A stretch of DNA of 50,144 nt from Pseudonocardia lacus (lineage in GTDB: Bacteria > Actinomycetota > Actinomycetes > Mycobacteriales > Pseudonocardiaceae), in assembly GCF_018531445.1 (NCBI RefSeq), contig NZ_JAHDTH010000022.1:1-50144 (forward strand), given 5' to 3'. Each line of letters opens with the position of its first letter. Positions within the stretch are counted from its first letter, which is position 1. The notes below the pieces were generated by a model, which had not been told where the DNA came from, searched no databases, and saw only the letters and a program-made list of their open reading frames with translations. Shown piece after piece: positions 33,709 to 41,283 of this stretch. Position numbers and translations under genes: made by a program.

Positions 33709-34911
33709 ATGCAGATCGACTACCTGGTCGGCGGCCTGAGGATCTCCCTCGGCCCCGGCACGAGGACCCCCGGCCCCGCCAACCACATCGAGAACGCGGT
33801 GGGCGCCCTGCGGGGGCTCGGCCACGACGTCTCCCTGTACCTGTCCGCGGAGCAGCCGCTGCTGCGGCGCTTCGCGACGGTCGGCGAGGGCGCGGCCGGC
33901 GGCTCGCGCACCCCTCCCCTCGTGGGCGACGCCGTGCGGCTCGGCGCGACCGCGGTGAACGCGGCGCGGGTCGCCGCCTGGTCGGCGTCCAGGCCGGCCG
34001 ATGTCGTCTACGAGCGCGCGGCCGTGCTCACCGACCTGACGGCCGCGCACCGCTGGGCCCGGATCGGGCGCGCGGTCCAGGTCGTCGAGTCGAACGGGAT
34101 CTTCTCGCGCGAGACGGCGCACGACCGCAACGCGCTGGCCGCCGAGGGACTGGCCCGGCGCGTCGAGCGCCGCCTGTACCGGCGCGCCCACCTGGTCGTC
34201 GCCGTGTCGGACAACCTCGCCGCCGAGCTGTGCGCGTACGCGGACCTGCCCGACGACAAGGTGCTCGTGGTGCCGAACGGGGTGCCCCCTCAGGTCGCGG
34301 CGGTGCCGCGGCCCGCCCCGGGCCCGGTCGTGGGGTTCGCCGGGGCGGTCGTGGACTGGCAGAACCTGGACAACCTGGTGCGGGCGTTCGCGCGGGTGCG
34401 ACTCGCGCGCGCCGACGGCCGGGACTGGCGGGTGGTCGTCGTCGGCGACGGGCCGGCGGTGCCCGCGCTGCGGGACGCGGTGCGCGACGAGGGCCTGGGG
34501 GACGCGGTGCGGTTCCTGCCCCGGATGTCCCGGTCCGACCTCTACGCGGAGATGGCCACGTGGTCGGTCGGGGTGGCGCTGCACCGGCCGACGTCGAGCG
34601 GGACGATGTACCACAGCCCGCTCAAGCTCTACGAGTACGCGGGGCTGGGGCTGACCTGCCTGGTCAGCCCGTCCTCCGACGCGACGGGGCTGCAGCGCTC
34701 CGGCGCGGACGTGGTGGTCGTCGAGCCGGACGCCGACGGCATCGCCGCCGGCCTGGCCGAGGTCATCGGCCGCGGTCCCGTCGACGTCGACGCGGCCAGG
34801 GCACGCGCGGCGTCGGTGCTGCGCGAGCACGCGTGGACGGCGCGGATGGAGTCGGTGCTGGGCCGGGTGGACGACCTCGTCCGGCCGGGGCGGACGGCGG
34901 TCGTGCGATGA
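33709..34911 (+). CDS. Glycosyltransferase family 4-type protein
   Basis: A 400-residue GT-B fold enzyme: N-terminal YLVGGLRISLGPGTRTPGPA with a G-x-x-x-x-x-x-N-H-I loop for donor binding, a middle VIFSRETAHDRNAL...YRRAHLVVAVSDNLAAEL, the donor-binding GFAGAVVDWQNLDNLVRAFA, VVVVGDGPAVPAL, and LPRMSRSDLYAEMATWSVGVA then SGTMYHSPLKLYEYAGLGL with the E-x7-E-like catalytic pair replaced by K-L-Y-E-Y. GT4 enzymes use retaining mechanisms on nucleotide-sugars. The ATG 33709 has TGGAGAACGC upstream; the next gene's start overlaps its stop by 4 bp. Confidence 0.88.
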   Translation: MQIDYLVGGLRISLGPGTRTPGPANHIENAVGALRGLGHDVSLYLSAEQPLLRRFATVGEGAAGGSRTPPLVGDAVRLGATAVNAARVAAWSASRPADVVYERAAVLTDLTAAHRWARIGRAVQVVESNGIFSRETAHDRNALAAEGLARRVERRLYRRAHLVVAVSDNLAAELCAYADLPDDKVLVVPNGVPPQVAAVPRPAPGPVVGFAGAVVDWQNLDNLVRAFARVRLARADGRDWRVVVVGDGPAVPALRDAVRDEGLGDAVRFLPRMSRSDLYAEMATWSVGVALHRPTSSGTMYHSPLKLYEYAGLGLTCLVSPSSDATGLQRSGADVVVVEPDADGIAAGLAEVIGRGPVDVDAARARAASVLREHAWTARMESVLGRVDDLVRPGRTAVVR

Positions 34912-35684
34912 GCGAGCTCGCGAGCGGATCATCGACACAGCGCAGCGAGCTGCCGACCGTGACCGTGGCCGGGGTCGACGTGGTCGACGCCGCTGTGGCC
35001 GACATCCTCGGCGACGTCCGCCGGGCCGTCACGGCGGGCGGAGCGTCCCCGCAGGTCTACTTCGCCCTGCACGTCGGGGGGCTGCGGCTGGCGTCCGACC
35101 CGGCGTTCGTGCGGCTGCTGAACTCCGCGCGGGCCACCTACGCCGACGGGATGTCGGTGGTGCTGCTGGCGAAGCTGGCCGGGGCCCGCCGGATCGAGCG
35201 CGCCGGCACCACCGACATCGGCATCCCGATCATCCGCACCGCGCAGGCGGCACTCGGCCGCCCGCTGCGGGTCGCGCTGGTCGGCGGGCCGCCCGGCCTC
35301 GCCGTCGCCGCCGGGGCGGTGCTCAACAGGGTGACCGGCTGCGACGTCTGCCTGGCGGCCGACGGGTTCGCGGAGGACTCCGGACCGCTCCTGACCCGCC
35401 TTGCCGACGCCGCCCCGGACCTGCTGGTGGTGGGGATGGGCATGCCGACGGAGGCGCGTTGGGTGCACCAGCACCTGGACCGGATCGCGGCTCCGCTGGT
35501 GCTGACCTGCGGCGGCTGGATGGGGTTCCTCACCGGTCGGGAGAAGCGCGCGCCCGCCGCGCTGCAGCGCGCCGGCCTCGAGTGGACCTACCGGCTCGCC
35601 CAGGACCCGCGCCGGTTGGTGCGCCGCTACGCCGGGGGCGCGGTCGTGTGGGTGCGGCTGGCCGTCGCGACGTCGCGGTCGTAG
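34908..35684 (+). CDS. WecG/TagA/CpsF family glycosyltransferase
   Basis: A 258-residue GT26 protein: TVAGVDVVDAAVADIL, YADGMSVVLLAKLAG (the D-G-x-x-x-V acceptor/donor motif), RVALVGGPPGLAVAAG, LLVVGMGMPTEARWVHQHLD, and GGWMGFLTGREKRAPAALQRAGLEWTYRLAQDP at the C-terminus. GT26 enzymes add N-acetylmannosamine or its uronic acid, or a related hexose, to a lipid-linked sugar, typically as the second sugar of a repeat unit. ATG 34908 overlaps the upstream stop by 4 bp, so it is co-translated with the GT4 gene. The following gene starts 9 bp after its stop. Confidence 0.92.
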   Translation: MSELASGSSTQRSELPTVTVAGVDVVDAAVADILGDVRRAVTAGGASPQVYFALHVGGLRLASDPAFVRLLNSARATYADGMSVVLLAKLAGARRIERAGTTDIGIPIIRTAQAALGRPLRVALVGGPPGLAVAAGAVLNRVTGCDVCLAADGFAEDSGPLLTRLADAAPDLLVVGMGMPTEARWVHQHLDRIAAPLVLTCGGWMGFLTGREKRAPAALQRAGLEWTYRLAQDPRRLVRRYAGGAVVWVRLAVATSRS

Positions 35685-35693
35685 GGCGTCGAC

Positions 35694-37025
35694 GTGGTTG
35701 CTGGCGGGAGGTGGGGCACGGCCGCGCCGGTCGACGGCCCCGCCGGCCGGGATGCCGACGGAAAGCTGGAGCGGCGCGCCCGCGCCGTCGTCCGGCTCCT
35801 CACGTGGTACCCGGCGATCTGGGCGGTCGGGTTGGCACCGGTGTTCTGGCCGGCGGTGGCGGCGGTGTCGGTGCGTGCGGTCTGGCGGACCCGCCTCGAC
35901 CGGATCTCGAAGTCGCTGATGGTGCTGCTGGTCGCGTTGCTGCTGTCGGTGTGCGTGGGTCTGGTGGCCGGGTACGGCTCGCTCGACCGGGTGGTCGGTT
36001 ACGCGGCCAACGTCGCGGTCTGGGCCGCCCTGCTGGGCTGCGTGTGCCTGCTGGGCCAGGCCTCGCTCGTGCACCGGGAGGCGTTCGTGCGCGCCGCGAC
36101 GTCGGTGGGCATCGCGCACACCGTGGTCTCGCTGGGCGCGCTCGTCCTGTACCCGACGCGGCTGCCGCTGCCGCTGCCCGCGCCGGTGGCGGGGAGCCTG
36201 CCCGCCGGTGTCCGGGCGTTCGTCAGCAACAAGCTCGTCGACGAGAGCTGGCTCGACGGGGTGGTGCTGCGCACGATCGGCACCATGGGCCGGCCCACCT
36301 GGTCGGGGGCGGTGTCGGCGCTGACGGTGCTGCTGCTCGCGCACGGCTTCACGCGCCGGACGCCGCGCGGGCGGGTGCTCGCGGCGCTCGGGATGGCGCT
36401 GGCCGCGGTCAACGTCTACTTCTCGTTCAGCCGCGCCACCGAGATCGCGCTCGGGATCGCGGTCGTCTACGCCGTGTTCCGCACGGCGTGGCGGCTGCCG
36501 GCGTTCGGCCCGCTCGTCGCGCTGACCGGGTTGTTCGCGACCGGTGTGCTCGCCGCGTTCAACCTGTCGACGCTGGTCGCCGGGGTGGTGGAGATCGAGG
36601 GCGCGCGCGAGGGCTCGTCGCAGACACGCGGGGCGATCTACGCGGCGACGGTCAGCCGCATCGCCGAACTGCCGCTCCCGCTGCTGGGCTACGGTCTCAA
36701 GCCGCGCCAGGACGGGCTGGTCGCCAGCGTGGCGACGCACAGCACCTACCTGGGGCTCGTGTTCCGGGCCGGGCTGATCGGGCTGCTGGCGTTCGGTGTG
36801 TTCCTGGTGCTGTGCTGGCGCTACTGCGGGCGCTGCGCGAGCCCGATCCCCCGGGCGCTCGTGCTGCTGACCGGCCTGTGGTGCGTCCTGGAGGACTTCG
36901 ACCCGGGGCACCTGGTGCCGGTCTTCGTCGTCGCCGCGCTCTGCCTGGCCTCCTACGACCAGGCGGTCGGCCCGCCGGACCCGCTCCCGCGACGTCCGGC
37001 GCCCGTCGCCGCGGCGGTCGGATGA
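35694..37025 (+). CDS. Wzy-like O-antigen/EPS polymerase (integral membrane)
   Basis: A 443-residue protein with about 10-12 membrane helices and a large extracytoplasmic loop between residues about 160-210 and 290-340 carrying charged residues (VEIEGAREGSSQTRGAIYAA, then GYGLKPRQDG...HSTYLGLVFRAG). The VxR-like and H-S/T-x-Y patterns are typical of Wzy/WaaL-type ligases and polymerases, though sequence conservation in this family is low. It fits the place for the polymerase of the lipid-linked repeat unit. GTG 35694 is chosen as the first start. It is followed with a 4-bp overlap by the beta-helix lipoprotein gene. Confidence 0.75.
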   Translation: MVAGGRWGTAAPVDGPAGRDADGKLERRARAVVRLLTWYPAIWAVGLAPVFWPAVAAVSVRAVWRTRLDRISKSLMVLLVALLLSVCVGLVAGYGSLDRVVGYAANVAVWAALLGCVCLLGQASLVHREAFVRAATSVGIAHTVVSLGALVLYPTRLPLPLPAPVAGSLPAGVRAFVSNKLVDESWLDGVVLRTIGTMGRPTWSGAVSALTVLLLAHGFTRRTPRGRVLAALGMALAAVNVYFSFSRATEIALGIAVVYAVFRTAWRLPAFGPLVALTGLFATGVLAAFNLSTLVAGVVEIEGAREGSSQTRGAIYAATVSRIAELPLPLLGYGLKPRQDGLVASVATHSTYLGLVFRAGLIGLLAFGVFLVLCWRYCGRCASPIPRALVLLTGLWCVLEDFDPGHLVPVFVVAALCLASYDQAVGPPDPLPRRPAPVAAAVG

Positions 37026-38155
37026 GCCGGGGCAGGCTCCTCGCCCTGGGCGGCGCGGCCCTGCTGGCCGCCGGGTGCCAGGCCGGGCCGTCGCCGCCCG
37101 CGGCGTCGGCCGCGGTTGGTGTCACCCAGGTGCGGTGCGCGAACGGCACCGGCGACGCCGACCTGCTCAACACCGCGATCCGGGACAGCCCGCCCGGGGC
37201 CGACATCGCGATCACCGGGACCTGCTCGCTGACCGAGCCCGTCGAGCTGCGCGGCGGCCGCTCCTACCACGGCCCCGGTCGTGACGGAGCCGTCCTGCGC
37301 CAGGCCGACGGCGCGAACCTGCCGTTCCTGCTGGCCTCGGACAGCTTCGTGGACTCCGCGGAGTCGACGGGCCGACCGGTCACCCTGCGCGGGCTCTCCA
37401 TCGACGGCAACCGCGACGGCAACCCCGACGCCACCACCGACGGCGTGGTGATCCGGTCGTGGCAGACGACCCTGGAGGACCTGCGCATCCAGGACGTCAC
37501 CGGCTCGGCGGTGCGGATCACGAACCTCGGCCGCAGCGGCGAGCCGACCTCCAGCACGCAGGTCAACGGCCGCATCGCGAACTGCTTCATCGAGGGTTCG
37601 GGCGCCAGCGGCGTCCGCGTCGAGGACGGCGGCAACGCCGTCACCGACTGGCAGTTGCTGGACAGCTGGATCGCCGGCTCCGGCGGGGACGCCGTGCACC
37701 TGGAGAACGCGGCCGGCTGGATCATCTCCCGCAACCACCTCTACGGGGTCGGCGGCGACGGCATCCGCGCCGACCGGGCCCACGGCACGACCGTCACCGA
37801 CAACTACATCGAGGGCTTCGGCGAGGACGGCACCGGCACCTTCAGCGGCATCTCGCTGAGCGCCCAGAGCTCGGCCGGCTCGACGATCGCCGGCAACCGG
37901 GTCTTTTTGAGCGACGGCCAGCGCCCGTCCTCGACCTACCGCCACATCCACGTCGACGCGAGGGGCGATGGCCAGGCCCTCGTCGCGGTGACCGGCAACG
38001 TCGTCCGCGGTGACGGCGGCCCCGGCGGCACCGGACTCGCCTACGAGCGCGGCGACGGCGCGGAGCTGGTCGTCGTGTCGTCGGGGAACGCGCTCGCCGA
38101 GGTGGCGACCGCGGTCCGAGCGGGCGACGGGGTGACGGTGACGGCGGGGTCCTGA
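37022..38155 (+). CDS. Right-handed beta-helix lipoprotein
   Basis: A 377-residue protein with a lipoprotein signal (LLALGGAALLAAGC, Cys at about residue 19) and a pectate-lyase-like right-handed beta-helix from about residue 90, seen as repeated G/N-rich coils such as GVVIRSWQTTLEDLRIQDVTGSAVRITNL, GVRVEDGGNAVTDWQLLDSWI and GIRADRAHGTTVTDNYIEGF. Such proteins bind or cleave polysaccharides; a GGNxVxGN-like ladder is present but I cannot confirm catalytic residues. The ATG 37022 overlaps the polymerase stop. It is the last of the rightward EPS genes and ends before repeat cluster C. Confidence 0.88.
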   Translation: MSRGRLLALGGAALLAAGCQAGPSPPAASAAVGVTQVRCANGTGDADLLNTAIRDSPPGADIAITGTCSLTEPVELRGGRSYHGPGRDGAVLRQADGANLPFLLASDSFVDSAESTGRPVTLRGLSIDGNRDGNPDATTDGVVIRSWQTTLEDLRIQDVTGSAVRITNLGRSGEPTSSTQVNGRIANCFIEGSGASGVRVEDGGNAVTDWQLLDSWIAGSGGDAVHLENAAGWIISRNHLYGVGGDGIRADRAHGTTVTDNYIEGFGEDGTGTFSGISLSAQSSAGSTIAGNRVFLSDGQRPSSTYRHIHVDARGDGQALVAVTGNVVRGDGGPGGTGLAYERGDGAELVVVSSGNALAEVATAVRAGDGVTVTAGS

Positions 38156-38867
38156 GACGCTGCTGCACGTCCGCCCCCGCGCGCTCCACCGCCCCGTCGC
38201 AGCCCCGCCGGGTGTCGCAGCCCCCCGCGGGTGTCGCAGCCCTGGGGTGGGCGGCGCAGCCCGCCGGCGGGCTGCGAGCACCCACCGGGCGCTGCACGGC
38301 GCAGCTGGATCTGCGAGGACGCGCCGGAGCGGAGCGGTCTCGCAGCGCGGGGCGGGACTCGCAACGCGGGGTGGGGTGGCGCAGCCCGCCGGCGGGCTGC
38401 GAGCACCCACCGGGCGCTGCACGGCGCAGCTGGATCTGCGAGGACGCGCCGGGGCGGGTCGCGCAGCGCGGGGCGGGTCGCGCAGCGCGGGGTGGGTCTC
38501 GCAACGCGGGGTGGGGTGGCGCAGCCCGCCGACGGGCTGCGAGCACCCACCCAGCGCTGCGACACCACGCCCGGGCTGCGACACCACGCCCGGGCCGCGA
38601 CACCACGCCCGGGCTGCGAGGACGCGCCTCGCAGAGGCCCGGTGGGTTGTCGCAGACGGGGGTGGGGAGGCGCAGCGCGCCGGCGGCCTGCGACGACCCA
38701 CCGGGCTCTGCGACGACCACCGGGCTCTGCGACGACCACCGGGCTCTGCGACGACCACCGGGCTCTGCGACGACCACCGGGCTCTGCGACGACCCACCGG
38801 GCTCTGCGACGACCACCGGGCTCTGCGACGAGCCCGACCCGCCCGGCGCGGCCCCACCGAACCCGGC
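38156..38867. repeat. Palindromic CTGCGA repeat cluster C, between convergent genes
   Basis: A 712-bp gap that is almost entirely repeats. It carries four palindromic cores built as CGCAGCCCGCC/GGCGGGCTGCG, at 38255-38276 and 38380-38401 (perfect), 38520-38541 and 38671-38692 (imperfect), each flanked on the left by inward-pointing TCGCAG units and on the right by outward CTGCGA units. The first two share an identical segment of roughly 75 bp offset by 125 bp. The hexamers are spaced by 18-20 bp. Long open frames cross it on all strands but have low-complexity translations with repeated units, so I treat it as non-coding. Confidence 0.8.
38687..38831. repeat. Eight-copy 19-bp tandem repeat
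   Basis: CTCTGCGACGACCACCGGG begins at 38706, 38725, 38744, 38763, 38782, 38802 and 38821 (steps of 19 bp with one of 20), preceded by a degenerate copy at 38687. A second 19-bp-period tract (GCTGCGACACCACGCCCGG) occurs at 38556, 38575, 38594 and 38613. Both are the right flanks of palindromic cores in cluster C. Confidence 0.85.
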
Positions 38868-40223
38868 TTACGTCGACCGCCGCGCCACCGGCTCGCTCGA
38901 CCGCCCGATCCCGATCCACCCCAGCGACGCCCGCCGCAGCACGTCCGGGTCGAGCAGGTTGCGGGTGTCGACGACCGTCGGCGCCGCGAGGCACTCCGCG
39001 ACCCGCGTCCAGTCGAGGCTGCGGAACTCCGGCCACTCGGTCAGCACCACGACCGCCTCGGCGTCCTTCGCCGCCACGTACGGGTCGTCGACGACCGTCA
39101 GCAGTGAGGGTTCGATCCGCGCCGACGCGGCGTCCACCCCCGGGTCGTAGCCCACGAGTTCGGCCCCGGCCTGGCGCAGCAGCGCGGCCACCCCGAGTGC
39201 GGGTGAGTCGCGCAGGTCGTCGGTGCCGGCCTTGAAGGTGAGCCCGAACAGCGCCAGCCGCCGGCGGGTGAGCGAGCCGGCCCGCCGGCCGGTGACCGCG
39301 GTGCGGATCTTGTCGACGATCCGCTGCTGCTGGCGGGTGTTGGTGTCGATGGCGGCGCGCAGCAGCCGGAACTCGAAGTCGGCGGAGTCGGCCACCTGCA
39401 GCAGGGCGTGGGTGTCCTTGGGCAGGCAGGACCCGCCCCAGCCGGGCCCCGGGGAGAGGAACGACTGGCCGATCCGCTTGTCGTAGCCGATGCCTTCGGT
39501 GACGTCGGCGATGTCGGCGTCGACGCGTTCGCACAGCTCGGCCATCGCGTTGACGTAGGAGAGCTTGACCGCGAGGAAGCAGTTGGCCGCGTACTTGATC
39601 ATTTCGGCGCTGGCCGCGTCGGTGAGCACGGTCGGGGCGCCCAGCCGGGCGTAGAGCGCGGCGACCCGTTCGGCGGCGTCCTGGGACGAGTTGGAGCCGA
39701 CGACGATGCGGTCGGGGTTGAGGAAGTCGCGCACGGCCGAGCCCTCGCGCAGGAACTCGGGGTTGCTGACCACGCCGATGTCGGGGCGTTCGAGGAGCTC
39801 GACCGTCCGGTCGGCGGTCCCGACCGGCACGGTCGACTTGTTGACCACCACGGCGCCCTGGGGGAGCAGTTCGCGGGTCTCGTCGATGACTGCTTCGACG
39901 GCGGCCAGGTCGGCGATGCCGCCGACGCCCATCGGGGTGGGGACGCAGAGGAACATCACCTCGACGGGCGAGCCCTCGGCGTCGAGCTCGGCCAGCGCGG
40001 CCCGGGCGCCCAGCACGAACGACAGCCGTCCGGCGGCCATGCCCTCGTTGACCAGCTCGGCCAGGCCGTCCTCCCGGATGCCGATGTCGCCGGAGCGGAG
40101 GCGCTCGACCTTGGCCTGGTCGACGTCGGCGCACACGACCCGGTGGCCGAGCGAGGCGAGGCACGCCCCGGTGGTCAGGCCGACGTACCCGGTGCCGATC
40201 ACAGCGATCCGTCGTGCGTACAT
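38868..40223 (-). CDS. UDP-glucose/GDP-mannose dehydrogenase family protein
   Basis: A 451-residue protein: N-terminal NAD-binding RIAVIGTGYVGLTTGACLASLGH, VPTPMG, then the catalytic part TSAEMIKYAANCFLAVKLSYVNAMAELCE, the active-site Cys266 in WGGSCLPKD, and the C-terminal FGLTFKAGTDDLRDSPAL. It oxidises UDP-glucose (or GDP-mannose/UDP-GlcNAc) to the uronic acid in two steps with NAD. The donor would supply glucuronic acid or a mannuronate-like sugar to the EPS. GTG/ATG start at 40223. GH6-like gene ends 35 bp upstream in the same direction, suggesting one operon. Confidence 0.93.
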   Translation of the reverse strand: MYARRIAVIGTGYVGLTTGACLASLGHRVVCADVDQAKVERLRSGDIGIREDGLAELVNEGMAAGRLSFVLGARAALAELDAEGSPVEVMFLCVPTPMGVGGIADLAAVEAVIDETRELLPQGAVVVNKSTVPVGTADRTVELLERPDIGVVSNPEFLREGSAVRDFLNPDRIVVGSNSSQDAAERVAALYARLGAPTVLTDAASAEMIKYAANCFLAVKLSYVNAMAELCERVDADIADVTEGIGYDKRIGQSFLSPGPGWGGSCLPKDTHALLQVADSADFEFRLLRAAIDTNTRQQQRIVDKIRTAVTGRRAGSLTRRRLALFGLTFKAGTDDLRDSPALGVAALLRQAGAELVGYDPGVDAASARIEPSLLTVVDDPYVAAKDAEAVVVLTEWPEFRSLDWTRVAECLAAPTVVDTRNLLDPDVLRRASLGWIGIGRSSEPVARRST

Positions 40224-40258
40224 GGGCGTTCAGCTCCTCGGGGAGGGGGTGTGGGCGG

Positions 40259-41224
40259 TCATCGGCTGCGTTCGGCGACGCCGAGGGCGTACTCGGGCCA
40301 CCACTGCCCGGCGGGCGGCTCGCCCGGCCGGCAGGCTCCGTCGGACGCGCCGGGGACGGCGATCCAGAGGAACGCGTCGACGCCGGGGGTCCCAGTACGG
40401 GTGGTCGGTGGCGGGCCGAGCGCTGCCTGTGGCGGGTTGCAGGACGTGGCGGCTCCGTCGGGCGCGCCGTTGCGGCTGGTGTCGACCACGAACGGGGCGC
40501 CGTCGAGCAGGGCGGAGAGCCGGCTGCCCAGCGCGACGGCCTCCTCGGTGGAGCGGGTGGCGCCGACGTTGACGCTGAACCCATGGCCCTCCGCGACGCC
40601 GCTGCCGCGCAGGGCCACGGCGAGCGCGTTCAGGTCGGAGCCCGGTTCGAGGGGCCCGGCGTCGAGGTAGACGGTGGCACCCGCCGAGGCGAGGACGGTC
40701 ACGGCGTCGGCGAGCAGTGCACGCGCGTCCGGACAGGCGGTGGTGGCGGCCGCCGCGCCGGGTTCGAGCACCACCGTCGAGGAGGTGTCGCCGAGTCCGG
40801 CGATCACGGGGTCGAGCCGGGCGCGGTAGGCCTCGGGGTCGGCGGCGCACGGCTCGCCGCCCAGGTCGGCCACCACCAGCAGGGGTTGCTGCCCGGCCTC
40901 GGACGCGCGCCCGACGTAGTCGCGGACGTCGAGGGCGGCCCGGTCGGGCTCGCCGGCCGGCCGGAACGGCAGCGGTTGGCGGGCGATCTCGTCGAGCTGC
41001 GCGGCGTCGGCGGTCCGGCCCGCCGCGGTGTACTCCCGCACCTGCCGGGCCGGCGCGCTCTGCGGGTCGACGAAGAAGTCGGTGTCGCCGATCGCGCCCG
41101 CCGACGGCTCGACGAGCGCGGTGACCGTCGACGCGCTGCCCGGGACGGCTTCGCCGCCCGGCACCGCGCACCCGACCAGCGCCGCGAGCGCGCAGGCGAC
41201 CGCCGCGCGCATGCCGTGTCCCAT
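40259..41224 (-). CDS. GH6-type glycoside hydrolase-like lipoprotein lacking the catalytic acid
   Basis: A 321-residue protein with lipobox L-V-G-C (Cys19) and an unmistakable GH6 C-terminal half: FVVDTSRNG at 246-253, NPPQAALGPPPTTRTG, GVDAFLWIAVPGASDG (Asp295) and GQWWPEYAL. In canonical GH6 cellulases the catalytic acid is Asp in 'EPD', but here it reads L-E-P-G with Gly156 at that place, and the upstream R-D-C motif is E-P-C (Pro125). It may therefore bind a beta-glucan-like EPS without hydrolysing it, or use another residue. ATG 41224 has AGAGGAA upstream. A hairpin lies between it and the upstream PKD gene. Confidence 0.85.
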   Translation of the reverse strand: MGHGMRAAVACALAALVGCAVPGGEAVPGSASTVTALVEPSAGAIGDTDFFVDPQSAPARQVREYTAAGRTADAAQLDEIARQPLPFRPAGEPDRAALDVRDYVGRASEAGQQPLLVVADLGGEPCAADPEAYRARLDPVIAGLGDTSSTVVLEPGAAAATTACPDARALLADAVTVLASAGATVYLDAGPLEPGSDLNALAVALRGSGVAEGHGFSVNVGATRSTEEAVALGSRLSALLDGAPFVVDTSRNGAPDGAATSCNPPQAALGPPPTTRTGTPGVDAFLWIAVPGASDGACRPGEPPAGQWWPEYALGVAERSR

Positions 41225-41244
41225 TCCGGTTCCTCTCAGGATTG

Positions 41245-41277
41245 CCGCGGGCCCGCCGGGGGTGACGGGACCCGCGG
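41245..41277 (-). terminator. Hairpin between PKD-repeat gene and GH6-like gene
   Basis: CCGCGGGCCCG at 41245-41255 and CGGGACCCGCGG at 41266-41277 form a long stem with one bulged base and a ten-base loop, 6 bp after the PKD-gene stop. On the leftward transcript this is a likely terminator or attenuator that would lower expression of the downstream GH6-like and dehydrogenase genes. Confidence 0.55.
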
Positions 41278-41283
41278 CGGGTC

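Noticed and set aside
38687..38831. The 19-bp tandem tract viewed as a CRISPR array
   Set aside because: The units are directly adjacent with no unique spacers, and no Cas genes are near.
38041..40584. Long frames on both strands through cluster C into the dehydrogenase gene
   Set aside because: Translations are repeats of short Arg/Pro/Ala units from palindromic DNA. The real gene is the dehydrogenase on the minus strand.
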